This document shows, in pieces, positions 22,225 through 31,504 of a DNA stretch of 37,380 nucleotides. The notes under the pieces are model-generated. The model saw nothing but the letters and a program-made list of their open reading frames with translations, was not told the DNA's origin and did not search any database. Numbering within the stretch: the stretch's first letter is position 1; every line of letters starts with the position of its first letter. Position numbers and translations under genes: made by a program. Origin of the DNA: Candidatus Magasanikiibacteriota bacterium (GTDB lineage Bacteria; Patescibacteriota; Patescibacteriia; Magasanikbacterales; GWA2-37-8); the NCBI GenBank assembly GCA_017991415.1, contig JAGOQR010000003.1:1-37380 (forward strand), given 5' to 3'.

Positions 22225-23193
22225 CTATTTCTTTTTAACTCGGCTTACACGAATAAGACCGCCACACGGCACAATCTCTACACCTTTTTTCTCGAGTTCG
22301 TCTAAGTATAAATTCATACCCAAAGAATCTGAAGACATATGGCCAGCCACAACCACATTAAGATTATGTTCATTTGCTTTTTCCCGAGCATCTTTTTGCA
22401 TATGCATAGTCACCACAGTACTAATACCTGCACGTGAAAGCTCAGCATAAAGCTTACTGGATGGCTCTGTACCGCCAGTCATTTCTAATACAAATTTACC
22501 TGTTTTATTTCTTGGATTGCCACTAAAAATTACTGGGCCATTACCTCTTCTTTTTGCTTCTTGGTATTCTGGAATTTCCATAAGAGCTTCCATAATATCA
22601 CCAATTGTCTCCGGTTTCTTTTTAGCAAAAAATTCTGATAAAAATACATTTACCAGGTTATCGGTTGGCGTATGCATATTCATTAAATTGACCCCGAGCA
22701 GCCTAGCCATATCAATAATCTGATAATGGTTGTATGGATGCACTCCTCGACCAATATCTGCAATTCTCTCTTCCATAAATTTTTCTGCCAAATGCACTGG
22801 CACACCTAACTCTTCGTATACTTCTATTACCATATCCATGACACCATGCAAAGTTGCTAAGCTACCACCCATTGGATGATGAGCAATGACCGCATCTATC
22901 TTTGTACCCCGCTCACTAAGCTGTGTAGCAAGCAGCACCTCTCCTACTTCAGCATCTATACCTGCCAATATTCTTTTTATTGGGGCTTTAAGATTGCCAG
23001 TGTGAATACGGCAATCATGATGATAGGGATTCTCTAATTTTTCTCGATCAAAATATTCTTTTTCTTCCGGTTTTAAATTAGCATACTCTTTTTTAACTCG
23101 TTCTAAGTAAGCCTTAAGTCTTGCTGGTCCGCGAGGATCAGCCTTTATACCCATCTTTATTCCTAGATCGTATGCTTCTTTAAGAGTTATCAT
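22225..23193 (-). CDS. NIF3-family protein, paralog A
   Basis: A 322-residue protein of the NIF3 (NGG1-interacting factor 3) family, which form hexameric barrels with two metals of unclear function, perhaps nucleotide or GTP cyclohydrolase-like hydrolysis. AVIAHHPMGGS supplies the metal-binding His pair and GHMSSDSLGMNLYLDELEKK the C-terminal His and Glu. An extra N-terminal helical part (about 1-70) precedes it. It is about two thirds identical by eye to the next gene, so a tandem duplication is certain. In an operon with ruvA. Confidence 0.85.
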   Translation of the reverse strand: MITLKEAYDLGIKMGIKADPRGPARLKAYLERVKKEYANLKPEEKEYFDREKLENPYHHDCRIHTGNLKAPIKRILAGIDAEVGEVLLATQLSERGTKIDAVIAHHPMGGSLATLHGVMDMVIEVYEELGVPVHLAEKFMEERIADIGRGVHPYNHYQIIDMARLLGVNLMNMHTPTDNLVNVFLSEFFAKKKPETIGDIMEALMEIPEYQEAKRRGNGPVIFSGNPRNKTGKFVLEMTGGTEPSSKLYAELSRAGISTVVTMHMQKDAREKANEHNLNVVVAGHMSSDSLGMNLYLDELEKKGVEIVPCGGLIRVSRVKKK

Positions 23194-23226
23194 AGTATTA
23201 TATTATTAGTAAATTTACTCTTGAAT

Positions 23227-24192
23227 TTATTTTTTTCTTACTCGGCTGACACGTATAAGACCACCGCATGGAACAATTTCTACCCCTCTTTTTTCAAGTT
23301 CATCTAAATATAGATTCATGCCTAATGAGTCTGACGACATATGACCTGTAACCACTGCGTTCATATTACATTCTATGATTTTTATTCTTGCACCCTCTTT
23401 TATATGCATAGCAATAATAGTACTAATACCTGATCGTGAAATTTCTGGATATGCCGGACCAGCTGGATTAACGCCACCTGTCATTTCTAACACAAACCTA
23501 CCAATTCTACTTTTAGGATTGCCAGCAACTATAACTGGCCCCACTCCTCTTCTTTTCGCTTCTTGGTACTCTGGAATTTCCAGAAGCGCTTCGAGAACTT
23601 CTCCAATTGTTTGGGGATTTTTTTTAGTTAAAAAATCTTGTAAAAATTGGTCGACTAAATTATCCGTAGCTGTGTGTAAATTCATAAGATTCACTCCAAG
23701 CGGCCGAGCAACATCCACAACTTGATAATGATTGTGTGCATGTAACGATCTAAACACCTCTTCTTGCCGATCAGCTACAATTTTCTCGGCTATATGAATC
23801 GGCATTCCATTATCTCCATACCGATCTATATTCATCTCCATAACTCCCGTTAGGGCTGCCTTACTGCCGCCAATTGTATGATGAGCAATCACCGCATCTA
23901 TTTTTTTTCCTCGTTCACTGAGCTGGGTAGCAAGCAAAACTTCTGCTGCCCCAACATCTATTCCAACCAGAACTCGTTTAATGAGCACTTCTGACTTTCC
24001 AGTATGGATACGGCAATCGTCATAGGGATTCACCAGCTTTTCTTTGTCAAAATATTCTTGCTCGCTTTGACTCATGCCGGCATACTCTTTTTTTACTCGA
24101 TCGAGAAAATTATTGACTCTGTTTTTACCACGAGGATCTGCCTCTTTTCCCATCTTTAAACCCAAATCATATGCCTCTTTAAGAGAAATCAT
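23227..24192 (-). CDS. NIF3-family protein, paralog B
   Basis: A 321-residue tandem paralog of the gene at 22225-23193, with the same N-terminal helical part, AVIAHHTIGGS metal site (Pro-Met replaced by Thr-Ile) and GHMSSDSLGMNLYLDELEKR. Both end in VPCGGLIRVSRV and a Lys-rich tail. It is the first gene of the operon, after the promoter at 24224-24252. Two copies may form mixed hexamers, or one may be specialised; nothing in the motifs shows loss of metal ligands. Confidence 0.85.
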   Translation of the reverse strand: MISLKEAYDLGLKMGKEADPRGKNRVNNFLDRVKKEYAGMSQSEQEYFDKEKLVNPYDDCRIHTGKSEVLIKRVLVGIDVGAAEVLLATQLSERGKKIDAVIAHHTIGGSKAALTGVMEMNIDRYGDNGMPIHIAEKIVADRQEEVFRSLHAHNHYQVVDVARPLGVNLMNLHTATDNLVDQFLQDFLTKKNPQTIGEVLEALLEIPEYQEAKRRGVGPVIVAGNPKSRIGRFVLEMTGGVNPAGPAYPEISRSGISTIIAMHIKEGARIKIIECNMNAVVTGHMSSDSLGMNLYLDELEKRGVEIVPCGGLIRVSRVRKK

Positions 24193-24223
24193 ACTTTTAC
24201 TAATTAAAGATCTGACTTCTTTT

Positions 24224-24252
24224 AATTTACCCTAAAGGGGGTGGGGTGTCAA
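24224..24252 (-). promoter_or_regulatory. Promoter of NIF3-ruvA-slipin operon
   Basis: On the minus strand perfect TTGACA (24247-24252), a GC-rich 17-bp spacer and TAAATT (24224-24229). Confidence 0.65.
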
Positions 24253-24267
24253 ACCTTTTTTTAAACC

Positions 24268-24294
24268 AAAAAACAGCCTTTTGGGCTGTTTTTT
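24268..24294. terminator. Terminator of ileS
   Basis: An 11-bp stem AAAAAACAGCC (24268-24278) with GGCTGTTTTTT (24284-24294), with a T run on both strands. Confidence 0.8.
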
Positions 24295-24317
24295 ACACAT
24301 CACACAGATACTTTTTA

Positions 24318-27245
24318 TCATACCTTCTCCACCGAGATAGAAGCGGCCACACCATCAATTTCTTTTTCTACTCCCCCACCAGCTTCTTCAAGTACATCGG
24401 CCAAAACAGATTTTTTAATCTCTTGGACATACTCAACAAAAACCGACTTGAGCAGTTCATCTGCCGTAGAATATTTTACTATCACCTTGTCAGAAATAGT
24501 TAACTTTTGCTCTTTACGAATTTGATTTATGGTACGAACAATCTCACGAAGCAACCCTTCTTTTTTAAGCTCTTCTGTCATCGCAATACTGAGCGTTACC
24601 ACCACATCTTTGGTTTGTTTTGTAACTCCATCACCAGTTCCTTTTTCAACTTTTTTTACATTAAGCTCATCGGCTATTACATCAGCAAGCCCCTCAAAAA
24701 GCACCAGATCTCCAATATAAATAGCACCGAGTGGCTGCCTTATTTTAATTGTCGCTTCAGCTCTTGCCGCTAACCCTAACTCTACCACTTCACGAGCAAC
24801 ACTCATTTGAGCAAGAATTGTTTCGTCTTCAAAATCCGTATTTACTACTGGCCAATCTTCCAAATGCACACTTTCTTTTCCGCTCTGATCTTTTACTTCT
24901 TGGTAAATTTTTTCTGCAATAAATGGAGTAAATGGGGCCATTAACTTGGAAAGCGTAAACAACACTTCTCGAAGAGTTGCAAGTGCTGCTTGTTTATCTA
25001 CCTCATCATCACCCTTAAAACGATCACGCGACCGACGAACGTACCACTGAGATAATTCAGTGACAAATTCTACAATTGGCCGACTTGCTTCAACCAATTT
25101 ATATGTTTCCATTCCAGCAGTTACCTCTTTTATCAAAACCTGCAATTTTGCCAAAATCCATAGATCCAAAACATTTTTAGATCCTTTTTCTGCGGCACTT
25201 TCTACACTCTGGTCTGCATACATTTTATAAAATTCCACTACATTATAGAGCGTATTGATTAACTTGCTATATACCTCTCTCACGGTTGCTTCAGAAAAAT
25301 TAAGAGATTCTGCAGCCATTACTGGTGAAGTAACTAAATAATAACGCAAGGCATCGGCTCCATATTTTTCAAGAACTATTTCTGGTTCTGGATAATTCTT
25401 CAATCGCTTACTCATTTTGCGACCATCTTCTGCTAGTACAATGCCATTTACAATCACGTTTTTAAACGCTGGTTCTGATTTACTCACTGCAATAGAAGGA
25501 TTATCGCCCATAGTTAAGGCCGTAGCAAGGACATGGAGTGTATAAAACCAACCTCTTGTTTGATCCTGACCTTCGGCAATAAACTCCGCGGGAAAGCTCG
25601 CTTCAAACTTTGCTTTATTCTCAAATGGATAGTGCATTTGACCATACGGCATACTGCCAGATTCAAACCAGCAATCGAGCACTTCTGGAATTCGTTTCAT
25701 TGTGCCACTACATTTTTCACATGGAATTTCTATGATGTCGATAATATGCTTGTGTAAGTCGGTAATTTTTTTCCCAGATAATTTTTCAAATTCTGCTACC
25801 GATCCAATCACCACAGTACCATCACATTTTTCTCCCTCACATTGCCACACTGGCAATGGCGTACCCCAATAGCGACTGCGAGAAATGGCCCAATCTCGCG
25901 CACCCTCTAACCACTGGCCAAAACGGCCTTCTTTAATATGTTCGGGCACCCAATTTATGTGCGAATTATTTGCAAGTAATTGTTCTTTTATTTTGGTAAC
26001 ACTTACAAACCAGCTGGTAGTAGCATAATTAAGAAGCGGAGTATCACAACGCCAACAGTGTGGGTAACTATGCTCAATCTTTTCTTTACTAAATAATTTG
26101 CCATTATGAGCAAGCCATTTAATAATTTCTACATCTGCTTTGGTATTATCATCTTTTGGTTTTACATCCATTCCCGCAAAATCAACTACATCCGATACAA
26201 ACTTTCCTTCCATAGATACATGCTGCACAAGCGGCACACCCTCTGTTTTTCCTACCTTAAAGTCATCCTCACCAAAAGCAGGGGCAATATGTACGATACC
26301 TGTACCATCAGCTACTGATACAAACTCTGCGGCCACCACTCTAAAGGCGTTTGGCGTATCTTTGTAATAGGTAAATAATGGTTCGTAGGCTATACCAACT
26401 AAATCTACGCCTCTACGCCTATCTACTTCTTTATACTTTTTATCTTTCACTACCTTTTCCACCAATTCTCTCGCTACAATATAGCGGGCGTCGTCGCCTT
26501 CAATTTCTAGAACTAGATATTCAATATCATGGTTTACTGCGAGCAACACATTTCCTGGCAATGTCCATGGGGTCGTTGTCCAGGCAAGAATATAGGTATT
26601 TTCTGGCAAACTATACTTGTCTGGATTTTTTACTTTAAACTTTGCCACTACCGAAATATCTTTTATATCTTTATACCCTTGTGTCACCTCAAAATTAGAT
26701 AATGTAGTAGAGCAACGCGGACAAATATGCATAGCCTTATAGTCTTTATAGATTAGTCCTTTATCCCATAACTGCCTAAATACCCACCAGACGCTCTCCA
26801 TAAAATGAGGGTCCATGGTTTTATAGTCGTTCTTCATATCTACCCATCTACCCATACGCGTAATGGTTTTCTCCCATTCGGCAGCATATCTCAAAACCGT
26901 AGCGCGACACGCTTCGTTAAATTTGCCCACACCATACTCTTCGATGTCTTTTTTAGAAGCAAGATCAAGTTCTTTTTCGATAATATTTTCTACTGGCAAT
27001 CCATGACAATCCCATCCCCACTTACGCTCCACCCTATATCCACGCATCGTAAAATAGCGTGGCACTGCGTCTTTCATGAGAGAGGCTACAATATGGCCAT
27101 AATGGGGCAACCCAGTAGCAAATGGAGGGCCGTCATAAAAATGATACGGCTTGCTTTCGGGGCGACTGCTAATAGATTTTTCAAAGCTTTTATGCGCTTC
27201 CCAGAATTTGAGTATTTCTTGCTCTTCTTTATTTGCATCGTACAT
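24318..27245 (-). CDS. ileS: Isoleucyl-tRNA synthetase, eukaryote-type
   Basis: A 975-residue class I synthetase from the ATG at 27245, which lies about 30 nt after the promoter; longer starts at 27329 would be upstream of the start of transcription. The Rossmann signature is GLPHYGHI (HYGH 48-51), the start YHFYDGPPFATG and WGWDCHGLPVE, the editing domain TTTPWTLPGN, zinc-type Cys in ICPRC and CEKCSG, and KMSKR in DGRKMSKRLKNYPEP. The HYGH start and DGPPFATG form are those of the type 2 (eukaryote-like) group, which tends to resist mupirocin. Ends in TGA. Confidence 0.95.
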   Translation of the reverse strand: MYDANKEEQEILKFWEAHKSFEKSISSRPESKPYHFYDGPPFATGLPHYGHIVASLMKDAVPRYFTMRGYRVERKWGWDCHGLPVENIIEKELDLASKKDIEEYGVGKFNEACRATVLRYAAEWEKTITRMGRWVDMKNDYKTMDPHFMESVWWVFRQLWDKGLIYKDYKAMHICPRCSTTLSNFEVTQGYKDIKDISVVAKFKVKNPDKYSLPENTYILAWTTTPWTLPGNVLLAVNHDIEYLVLEIEGDDARYIVARELVEKVVKDKKYKEVDRRRGVDLVGIAYEPLFTYYKDTPNAFRVVAAEFVSVADGTGIVHIAPAFGEDDFKVGKTEGVPLVQHVSMEGKFVSDVVDFAGMDVKPKDDNTKADVEIIKWLAHNGKLFSKEKIEHSYPHCWRCDTPLLNYATTSWFVSVTKIKEQLLANNSHINWVPEHIKEGRFGQWLEGARDWAISRSRYWGTPLPVWQCEGEKCDGTVVIGSVAEFEKLSGKKITDLHKHIIDIIEIPCEKCSGTMKRIPEVLDCWFESGSMPYGQMHYPFENKAKFEASFPAEFIAEGQDQTRGWFYTLHVLATALTMGDNPSIAVSKSEPAFKNVIVNGIVLAEDGRKMSKRLKNYPEPEIVLEKYGADALRYYLVTSPVMAAESLNFSEATVREVYSKLINTLYNVVEFYKMYADQSVESAAEKGSKNVLDLWILAKLQVLIKEVTAGMETYKLVEASRPIVEFVTELSQWYVRRSRDRFKGDDEVDKQAALATLREVLFTLSKLMAPFTPFIAEKIYQEVKDQSGKESVHLEDWPVVNTDFEDETILAQMSVAREVVELGLAARAEATIKIRQPLGAIYIGDLVLFEGLADVIADELNVKKVEKGTGDGVTKQTKDVVVTLSIAMTEELKKEGLLREIVRTINQIRKEQKLTISDKVIVKYSTADELLKSVFVEYVQEIKKSVLADVLEEAGGGVEKEIDGVAASISVEKV

Positions 27246-27282
27246 ATTATAGTCACAATAAATAACATCTATAATGTTTCTA

Positions 27283-27311
27283 ACATTACCAAAAATGCTG
27301 AGTTTAGTCAA
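27283..27311 (-). promoter_or_regulatory. Promoter of ileS
   Basis: On the minus strand TTGACT (27306-27311), a 17-bp spacer and TAATGT (27283-27288). The leader of about 30 nt leaves no room for a T-box. Confidence 0.65.
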
Positions 27312-27333
27312 AAAAATGCCCTTGCACATTCAT

Positions 27334-27362
27334 TTGTCAAAAAAATAATAAAAAGGTACAAT
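27334..27362 (+). promoter_or_regulatory. Promoter of rpiB operon
   Basis: TTGTCA (27334-27339), a 17-bp A-rich spacer and TACAAT (27357-27362). The start near 27369 gives a short leader to rpiB at 27388. It is divergent from the ileS promoter. Confidence 0.7.
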
Positions 27363-27387
27363 TATCAACATAATTAACCTGACAAAT

Positions 27388-27831
27388 ATGCTATTTATTG
27401 CCTCTGATCACGCTGGTTTCCAGCTTAAAAAAGAACTCTTCAAATATATAAAAGCAGACCTTAACAAAGAAATAAAAGACTTAGGGCCAGCAACATTTAT
27501 AGATACCGATGATTTTCCAGATTTTGCTGCACCACTCGCAACTGCAGTTGCCAAAGATGCCCAAAACATGGGAATTCTCATCTGTGGCACTGGCCAAGGT
27601 ATGTGCATCGCTGCCAACAAAGTCAAAGGAGCATATGCAATTATCGGATACAATATTGCTGCAACCGAACTAGGGCGCAGACATAACAATGCTAATATCC
27701 TCTGCCTTCCTGGCACCCCAGCATCTACAGACTTTACCAAAGCAATTGTACGAAAATTCCTTGATACCAAATTTGATGGCGATGAAAGACTTAAAAGAAG
27801 AAATAATAAAATTAAAGATTTAGAAAAATAG
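27388..27831 (+). CDS. rpiB: Ribose-5-phosphate isomerase B
   Basis: A 147-residue RpiB/LacA-type isomerase interconverting ribose 5-phosphate and ribulose 5-phosphate. SDHAG (residues 6-10) and the anion loop ICGTGQGMCIAANK (65-78), including the base C66, are present, as are the RRHNNANILCLPG segment and the basic tail. First gene of a five-gene operon with rpe two nt behind, so the non-oxidative pentose-phosphate steps are made together. Confidence 0.95.
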   Translation: MLFIASDHAGFQLKKELFKYIKADLNKEIKDLGPATFIDTDDFPDFAAPLATAVAKDAQNMGILICGTGQGMCIAANKVKGAYAIIGYNIAATELGRRHNNANILCLPGTPASTDFTKAIVRKFLDTKFDGDERLKRRNNKIKDLEK

Positions 27832-27832
27832 T

Positions 27833-28489
27833 ATGCTTCCCCTTATTACACCCGCAATTTTAGCAAAAGATTTACAGACTTTTACAGAGCAGCTCCAAAA
27901 AGTACATACCAACTATTCGTCGGTGCAAATAGACGTAATGGACGGAGTTTTTGTAGATAATAAATCTTTTAGCGAACGAACGGAGTTAAACAACATCGAA
28001 TCTGAAGCTTATTTTGAACTGCACCTTATGGTAAAAGACCCTATTGCCGAGCTATCCCAGTGGATAGAAGTTGCCAATATAAGCAGTGTGGTATTTCATA
28101 TTGAATCTGATGTAAATGCCGAAGAATGTATCCGCCATATTCGTAAACATAATTGGAAAGTTGGTATTGCACTCAACCCAGAAACTTCCTTAGAAAAAAT
28201 AATACCACTTGCACCACTCGTTGATGAAGTATTATTTATGACCGTCCATCCTGGACATCAGGGTTCCGTATTTTTAGAAGAAGTCTTAGAAAAAATAAAA
28301 GAATTTTCTACCAAAAACGGAACAGGTGCTACTATCTCTGTTGATGGCGGCATCAACGAGCAGACTATCAAAATAGCGGTGGATGCTGGTGCCCAAAAAC
28401 TCTACGTTGGCAACGCGATAATCTCTGCTTCAAATCCAGAAGTTGCTCATGAAAATTTAATTCAAGCTATTGGTGAAACAACTATTTAA
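27833..28489 (+). CDS. rpe: Ribulose-phosphate 3-epimerase
   Basis: A 218-residue TIM-barrel epimerase for ribulose and xylulose 5-phosphate. Core motifs are VQIDVMDGVFV (about 31-41), ELHLMV (62-67, H64), FMTVHPGHQG and SVDGGI. The usual metal ligand His in HxDVMDG is Q32, and the FVPN-x-TFG loop is altered (FVDNKSF), so metal binding may be changed. The Asp ligands D34 and that of SVDGG, and H64, remain. It follows rpiB by one nt in the operon. Confidence 0.85.
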   Translation: MLPLITPAILAKDLQTFTEQLQKVHTNYSSVQIDVMDGVFVDNKSFSERTELNNIESEAYFELHLMVKDPIAELSQWIEVANISSVVFHIESDVNAEECIRHIRKHNWKVGIALNPETSLEKIIPLAPLVDEVLFMTVHPGHQGSVFLEEVLEKIKEFSTKNGTGATISVDGGINEQTIKIAVDAGAQKLYVGNAIISASNPEVAHENLIQAIGETTI

Positions 28490-28494
28490 TACAT

Positions 28495-29442
28495 ATGCAA
28501 GATTTAATTATTATCGGCGCAGCTGCAGCTGGTTCAAGCGCAGCCATCTACGCGGTCAGACGCAATCTAAACTTTAAAGTAATTACCTTGGATACTGGTG
28601 GAGAAGTAGCCCTCTCTGGAGAAGTTGGTAATTGGCCAGGAATTATATCTATCCAAGGCTTTGAACTTGCGCAAAAATTTACCGAACATGTAAAATCATA
28701 CGGCGTACACATAGATGAGGGCTGGAAAGTAGAAAAAATCACCCCCGTAAAAAAACATTATGTAGTTACTGCAGTAAACGGCAATAATGAAAAACAAGAT
28801 TTTGAAACTAAGACTATTATTATCGCAACTGGTATCCACCCTCGCCACCTTGGCATTCCTGGAGAAAAAGAACTATACCAAAAAGGCATTACCTACTGCA
28901 CCGTATGTGACGGTCCATTGTTTAAAAATAAAACTACCGTTACGATTGGCTCAGGAAACGCCGCTTTGGAATCAGCCCTCATGATGGCTGGAATTGCCAA
29001 AAAAACCTATTTACTTAGCAAATTTCCTAACTCTCCCGAACAAAATGGTGGCTTTCCTAAAGGAGAAAACATCTTAATCGAAAAAGTTAAATCTTCACCA
29101 AATATAGAAATTATTTATGAAGCAGAAACTACTGTTATTTCTGGAGAAAATAGAGTTTCAGCTATAAAATACAAAGATAGCACTGGTGCAGAGCAAGAAA
29201 TTGCTGTAGATGCGGCCATGGTTCATATTGGACAAATACCAAACTCACAATTTGCCGAACACATAGCAAAAAATAAAGTCGGAGAAATTACCGTTGATCA
29301 AAAATGTCGCACCAATTTACCAGGTATTTTTGCTGCGGGAGATGTAACAGATGTTCCATACAAACAAATTGGTATTGCTGCAGGACAAGGAATCATTGCT
29401 GCTCTGGCGGCAATAGAGTATATTAATAGATGGGAGGAGTAA
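28495..29442 (+). CDS. trxB: Thioredoxin reductase-like flavoprotein
   Basis: A 315-residue two-domain flavoprotein with the redox pair C135-x2-C138 in YCTVCDGP and the FAD end motif FAAGDVTD. It should pass electrons to thioredoxin or a similar thiol protein. Two differences from TrxB are visible: the FAD loop reads GAAAAG (8-13), where GxGxxG is expected, and after [10 protein letters not shown] the NADPH phosphate-binding HRRxxxRA is absent, replaced by [13 protein letters not shown]. The cofactor may therefore be NADH, ferredoxin or something else. In the rpiB operon. Confidence 0.85.
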   Translation: MQDLIIIGAAAAGSSAAIYAVRRNLNFKVITLDTGGEVALSGEVGNWPGIISIQGFELAQKFTEHVKSYGVHIDEGWKVEKITPVKKHYVVTAVNGNNEKQDFETKTIIIATGIHPRHLGIPGEKELYQKGITYCTVCDGPLFKNKTTVTIGSGNAALESALMMAGIAKKTYLLSKFPNSPEQNGGFPKGENILIEKVKSSPNIEIIYEAETTVISGENRVSAIKYKDSTGAEQEIAVDAAMVHIGQIPNSQFAEHIAKNKVGEITVDQKCRTNLPGIFAAGDVTDVPYKQIGIAAGQGIIAALAAIEYINRWEE

Positions 29443-29460
29443 CTCCATTAAAACTACTAT

Positions 29461-29775
29461 ATGCAAGAACTTATAAATTTGTCCTCAGTTACACCGTGGC
29501 CACTTATTGATATTGTTATGAATGTGGTGGCTGCACTTGGTGCCATTCTACTTACCTATGGCGTATTTTTAGAAGCAGAACGACGCCAAGACGCTGTTTT
29601 TATCATTGCCTCAGGCTGCTTGCTCGTATACTCACTATGGCTTGGTAATAAAATATTTTCTTTGGCCATGATTGGATTATTTGTCGGCAGCTGGATCGAA
29701 CTTATCGAGATTCTCACTGGCCGTCACCACCATGTCTGCATTCCCGATCCTCATAAAACTACCGAAACAAAATAA
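29461..29775 (+). CDS. Small membrane protein
   Basis: A 104-residue protein with three hydrophobic helices (about 15-38, 44-60 and 66-88) and a His-rich polar tail (GRHHHVCIPDPH). No family is recognised. It lies 18 nt after the reductase and 2 nt before the PfkB kinase, in the same operon. Confidence 0.65.
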   Translation: MQELINLSSVTPWPLIDIVMNVVAALGAILLTYGVFLEAERRQDAVFIIASGCLLVYSLWLGNKIFSLAMIGLFVGSWIELIEILTGRHHHVCIPDPHKTTETK

Positions 29776-29777
29776 GT

Positions 29778-30761
29778 ATGTTTAATCTTATTACTATTGG
29801 CGACGCGCTTGTTGATACTCATGTTTTTATAGATAACGCCACACTTGAATGTGATATCAACCAGCAGAATTGCCAGCTCTGCCTCAATTACGCCAGTAAA
29901 ATACCCATTACCCACAGCTTCCAATCACTTGGCGGCAACGCTGCCAACGTCGCTCTTGGCACAAGTAGGCTCAACCTAAAAACTGCCATTCTAAGCTCTA
30001 TTGGCAATGACGCAAGCGGCAGCATGATCCGCGAAGAACTAATAAAGCAAAAAATTGATACCAGTCTTTTATCTGTTGATAAAAAAATTCCGACTCGCTA
30101 CTCAGTAGTACTTAATTTTAAACAAGAACGAACAATCCTCTCCTATCACCAAAAAAGAAGCTACCCGTTTCCAAAGAAATTTCCTGCAACAGACTGGATT
30201 TACTATTCCAGTCTCAGCGAAGGATACGAGGATTTTCAAGAAAAACTTCTTGTGTTTCTAAATAAACATCCCCATATTTCTTTATCCTACAATCCAGGAT
30301 CTATTCAATTACAAAATCTAGATCTTGTAAAAAAAGTTATTGCACGCACAAATATATTAATCCTCAACCTCGAAGAGGCAAAAACTATTCTTAGCTTGGA
30401 TATAAAAAAAGAAGAAAGCATCAAATATCTTATTCAAGGCCTTCTAAGCCTGGGAGCTCAAGAAGTTGCCATAACTGATAGTAAACAGGGTGCATGGGCT
30501 GGAAATACAACCCATATTTGGCATTGTGCTGGTATTCCAGTAGAAGTGGTTTCAAAAACTGGTGCTGGTGATGCGTTTTCATCAGGCTATCTAGCCGCAC
30601 GCTTCTACAAAAAAAATATTGATACTGCACTCAACTGGGGCATCCTCAGCAGCACTCATATTATATCTTCTGCTAGTTCTAAAAAAATACCACTTAACAA
30701 AAAAGAAATGGCTCGCGCCATTACCAAATTTCCTTCTCCAAAACCTTTACTCGTGAGCTAG
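29778..30761 (+). CDS. PfkB-family sugar kinase with Cys cluster
   Basis: A 327-residue ribokinase/PfkB-family protein phosphorylating a sugar or sugar phosphate. The start has GDALVDTHVFID, the substrate loop LGGNAANVALG (51-61), and the C-terminal anion hole SKTGAGDAFSSGYLAA with catalytic Asp. Near the N-terminus a Cys cluster C25-x6-C32-x2-C35 precedes the substrate loop, unusual for ribokinase. The operon with RpiB and Rpe suggests ribose or another pentose phosphate as the linked metabolite; the substrate is not fixed. Confidence 0.85.
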   Translation: MFNLITIGDALVDTHVFIDNATLECDINQQNCQLCLNYASKIPITHSFQSLGGNAANVALGTSRLNLKTAILSSIGNDASGSMIREELIKQKIDTSLLSVDKKIPTRYSVVLNFKQERTILSYHQKRSYPFPKKFPATDWIYYSSLSEGYEDFQEKLLVFLNKHPHISLSYNPGSIQLQNLDLVKKVIARTNILILNLEEAKTILSLDIKKEESIKYLIQGLLSLGAQEVAITDSKQGAWAGNTTHIWHCAGIPVEVVSKTGAGDAFSSGYLAARFYKKNIDTALNWGILSSTHIISSASSKKIPLNKKEMARAITKFPSPKPLLVS

Positions 30762-30772
30762 TTTTTTAGCTC
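30755..30772. terminator. Weak hairpin at the end of the rpiB operon
   Basis: GAGCTA (30755-30760) pairs with TAGCTC (30767-30772) around a T-rich loop and overlaps the stop codon. No T run follows, so termination is uncertain. The convergent gene stops 9 nt further on. Confidence 0.3.
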
Positions 30773-30780
30773 GCTCATCT

Positions 30781-31503
30781 CTAAGAATTATAAAAGTCGA
30801 TTTGCATTGGAATATTTATTCCTTTCATTCGGCTTAGTTCAGATTTTCTCCCTGCAAAAAAATCATGGGCCTGGCACACTGCTTCGTAGTCCATCTCACT
30901 ACCGAGCAGACAAAGACCGTGTTCAAAATCTTTAATTTTTGCATTAATCTCTCCTATTAACGGAGACCCATCTTCTTCTTTTTCCACAAAATTACGCAGG
31001 GATTCCAAATTAAATTTTATTTTTTCTAATAAAATTTTATACTCCTCTACTTTAGCAAGGTATTTATTTTTGTGCACACCTACCAAATCTCTATTTAAAT
31101 ACTCCTTGAGCTGCACTCTCATATTTACCAACTTTTCGCACAACTCTCCCCTTTCTTCCGAGGTAAAAAAGGAAGCTGGTCTTCCCGAATGCAAATCGGG
31201 TAACGTGCCGCCAAAAGCCTTAAATGCTTCGTACCTATCTTGCAAACCATTACTCATGGTTGGTAACAAAAAGTGTTCACCTAATTGCTCCTCTGCGATA
31301 GTTAAAAAGAATTTATAGGCCTGATTCCAAGGCCACACTTCATAACCAAACTGAATCATTATATCTTCAACTTCTAAGAGAGTTACCTGGTTATTATGCT
31401 CCAATATATCAAGCTCTTTTTTCATTGCAATCACAAGCTCCTCTGGAACAAGAGGTGGCAAGTGATTATATAAGTATTCAAAAAGCTGGATAGTTGACTG
31501 CAT
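30781..31503 (-). CDS. Unknown helical protein
   Basis: A 240-residue protein of unrecognised family. It is mostly helical and charged with no signal peptide or membrane helix. Landmarks are NHLPPLVPEELVIAMKKEL at the start, a YEVWPWNQAY aromatic patch, GGTLPDLHSGRPASFFT in the middle and a long helical section with HKNKYLAKVEEYKILLEKI. It starts 2 nt after the SpoU methyltransferase stop on the same strand, so it is translated from the same mRNA. A role with RNA modification cannot be deduced. Confidence 0.65.
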   Translation of the reverse strand: MQSTIQLFEYLYNHLPPLVPEELVIAMKKELDILEHNNQVTLLEVEDIMIQFGYEVWPWNQAYKFFLTIAEEQLGEHFLLPTMSNGLQDRYEAFKAFGGTLPDLHSGRPASFFTSEERGELCEKLVNMRVQLKEYLNRDLVGVHKNKYLAKVEEYKILLEKIKFNLESLRNFVEKEEDGSPLIGEINAKIKDFEHGLCLLGSEMDYEAVCQAHDFFAGRKSELSRMKGINIPMQIDFYNS

Positions 31504-31504
31504 A

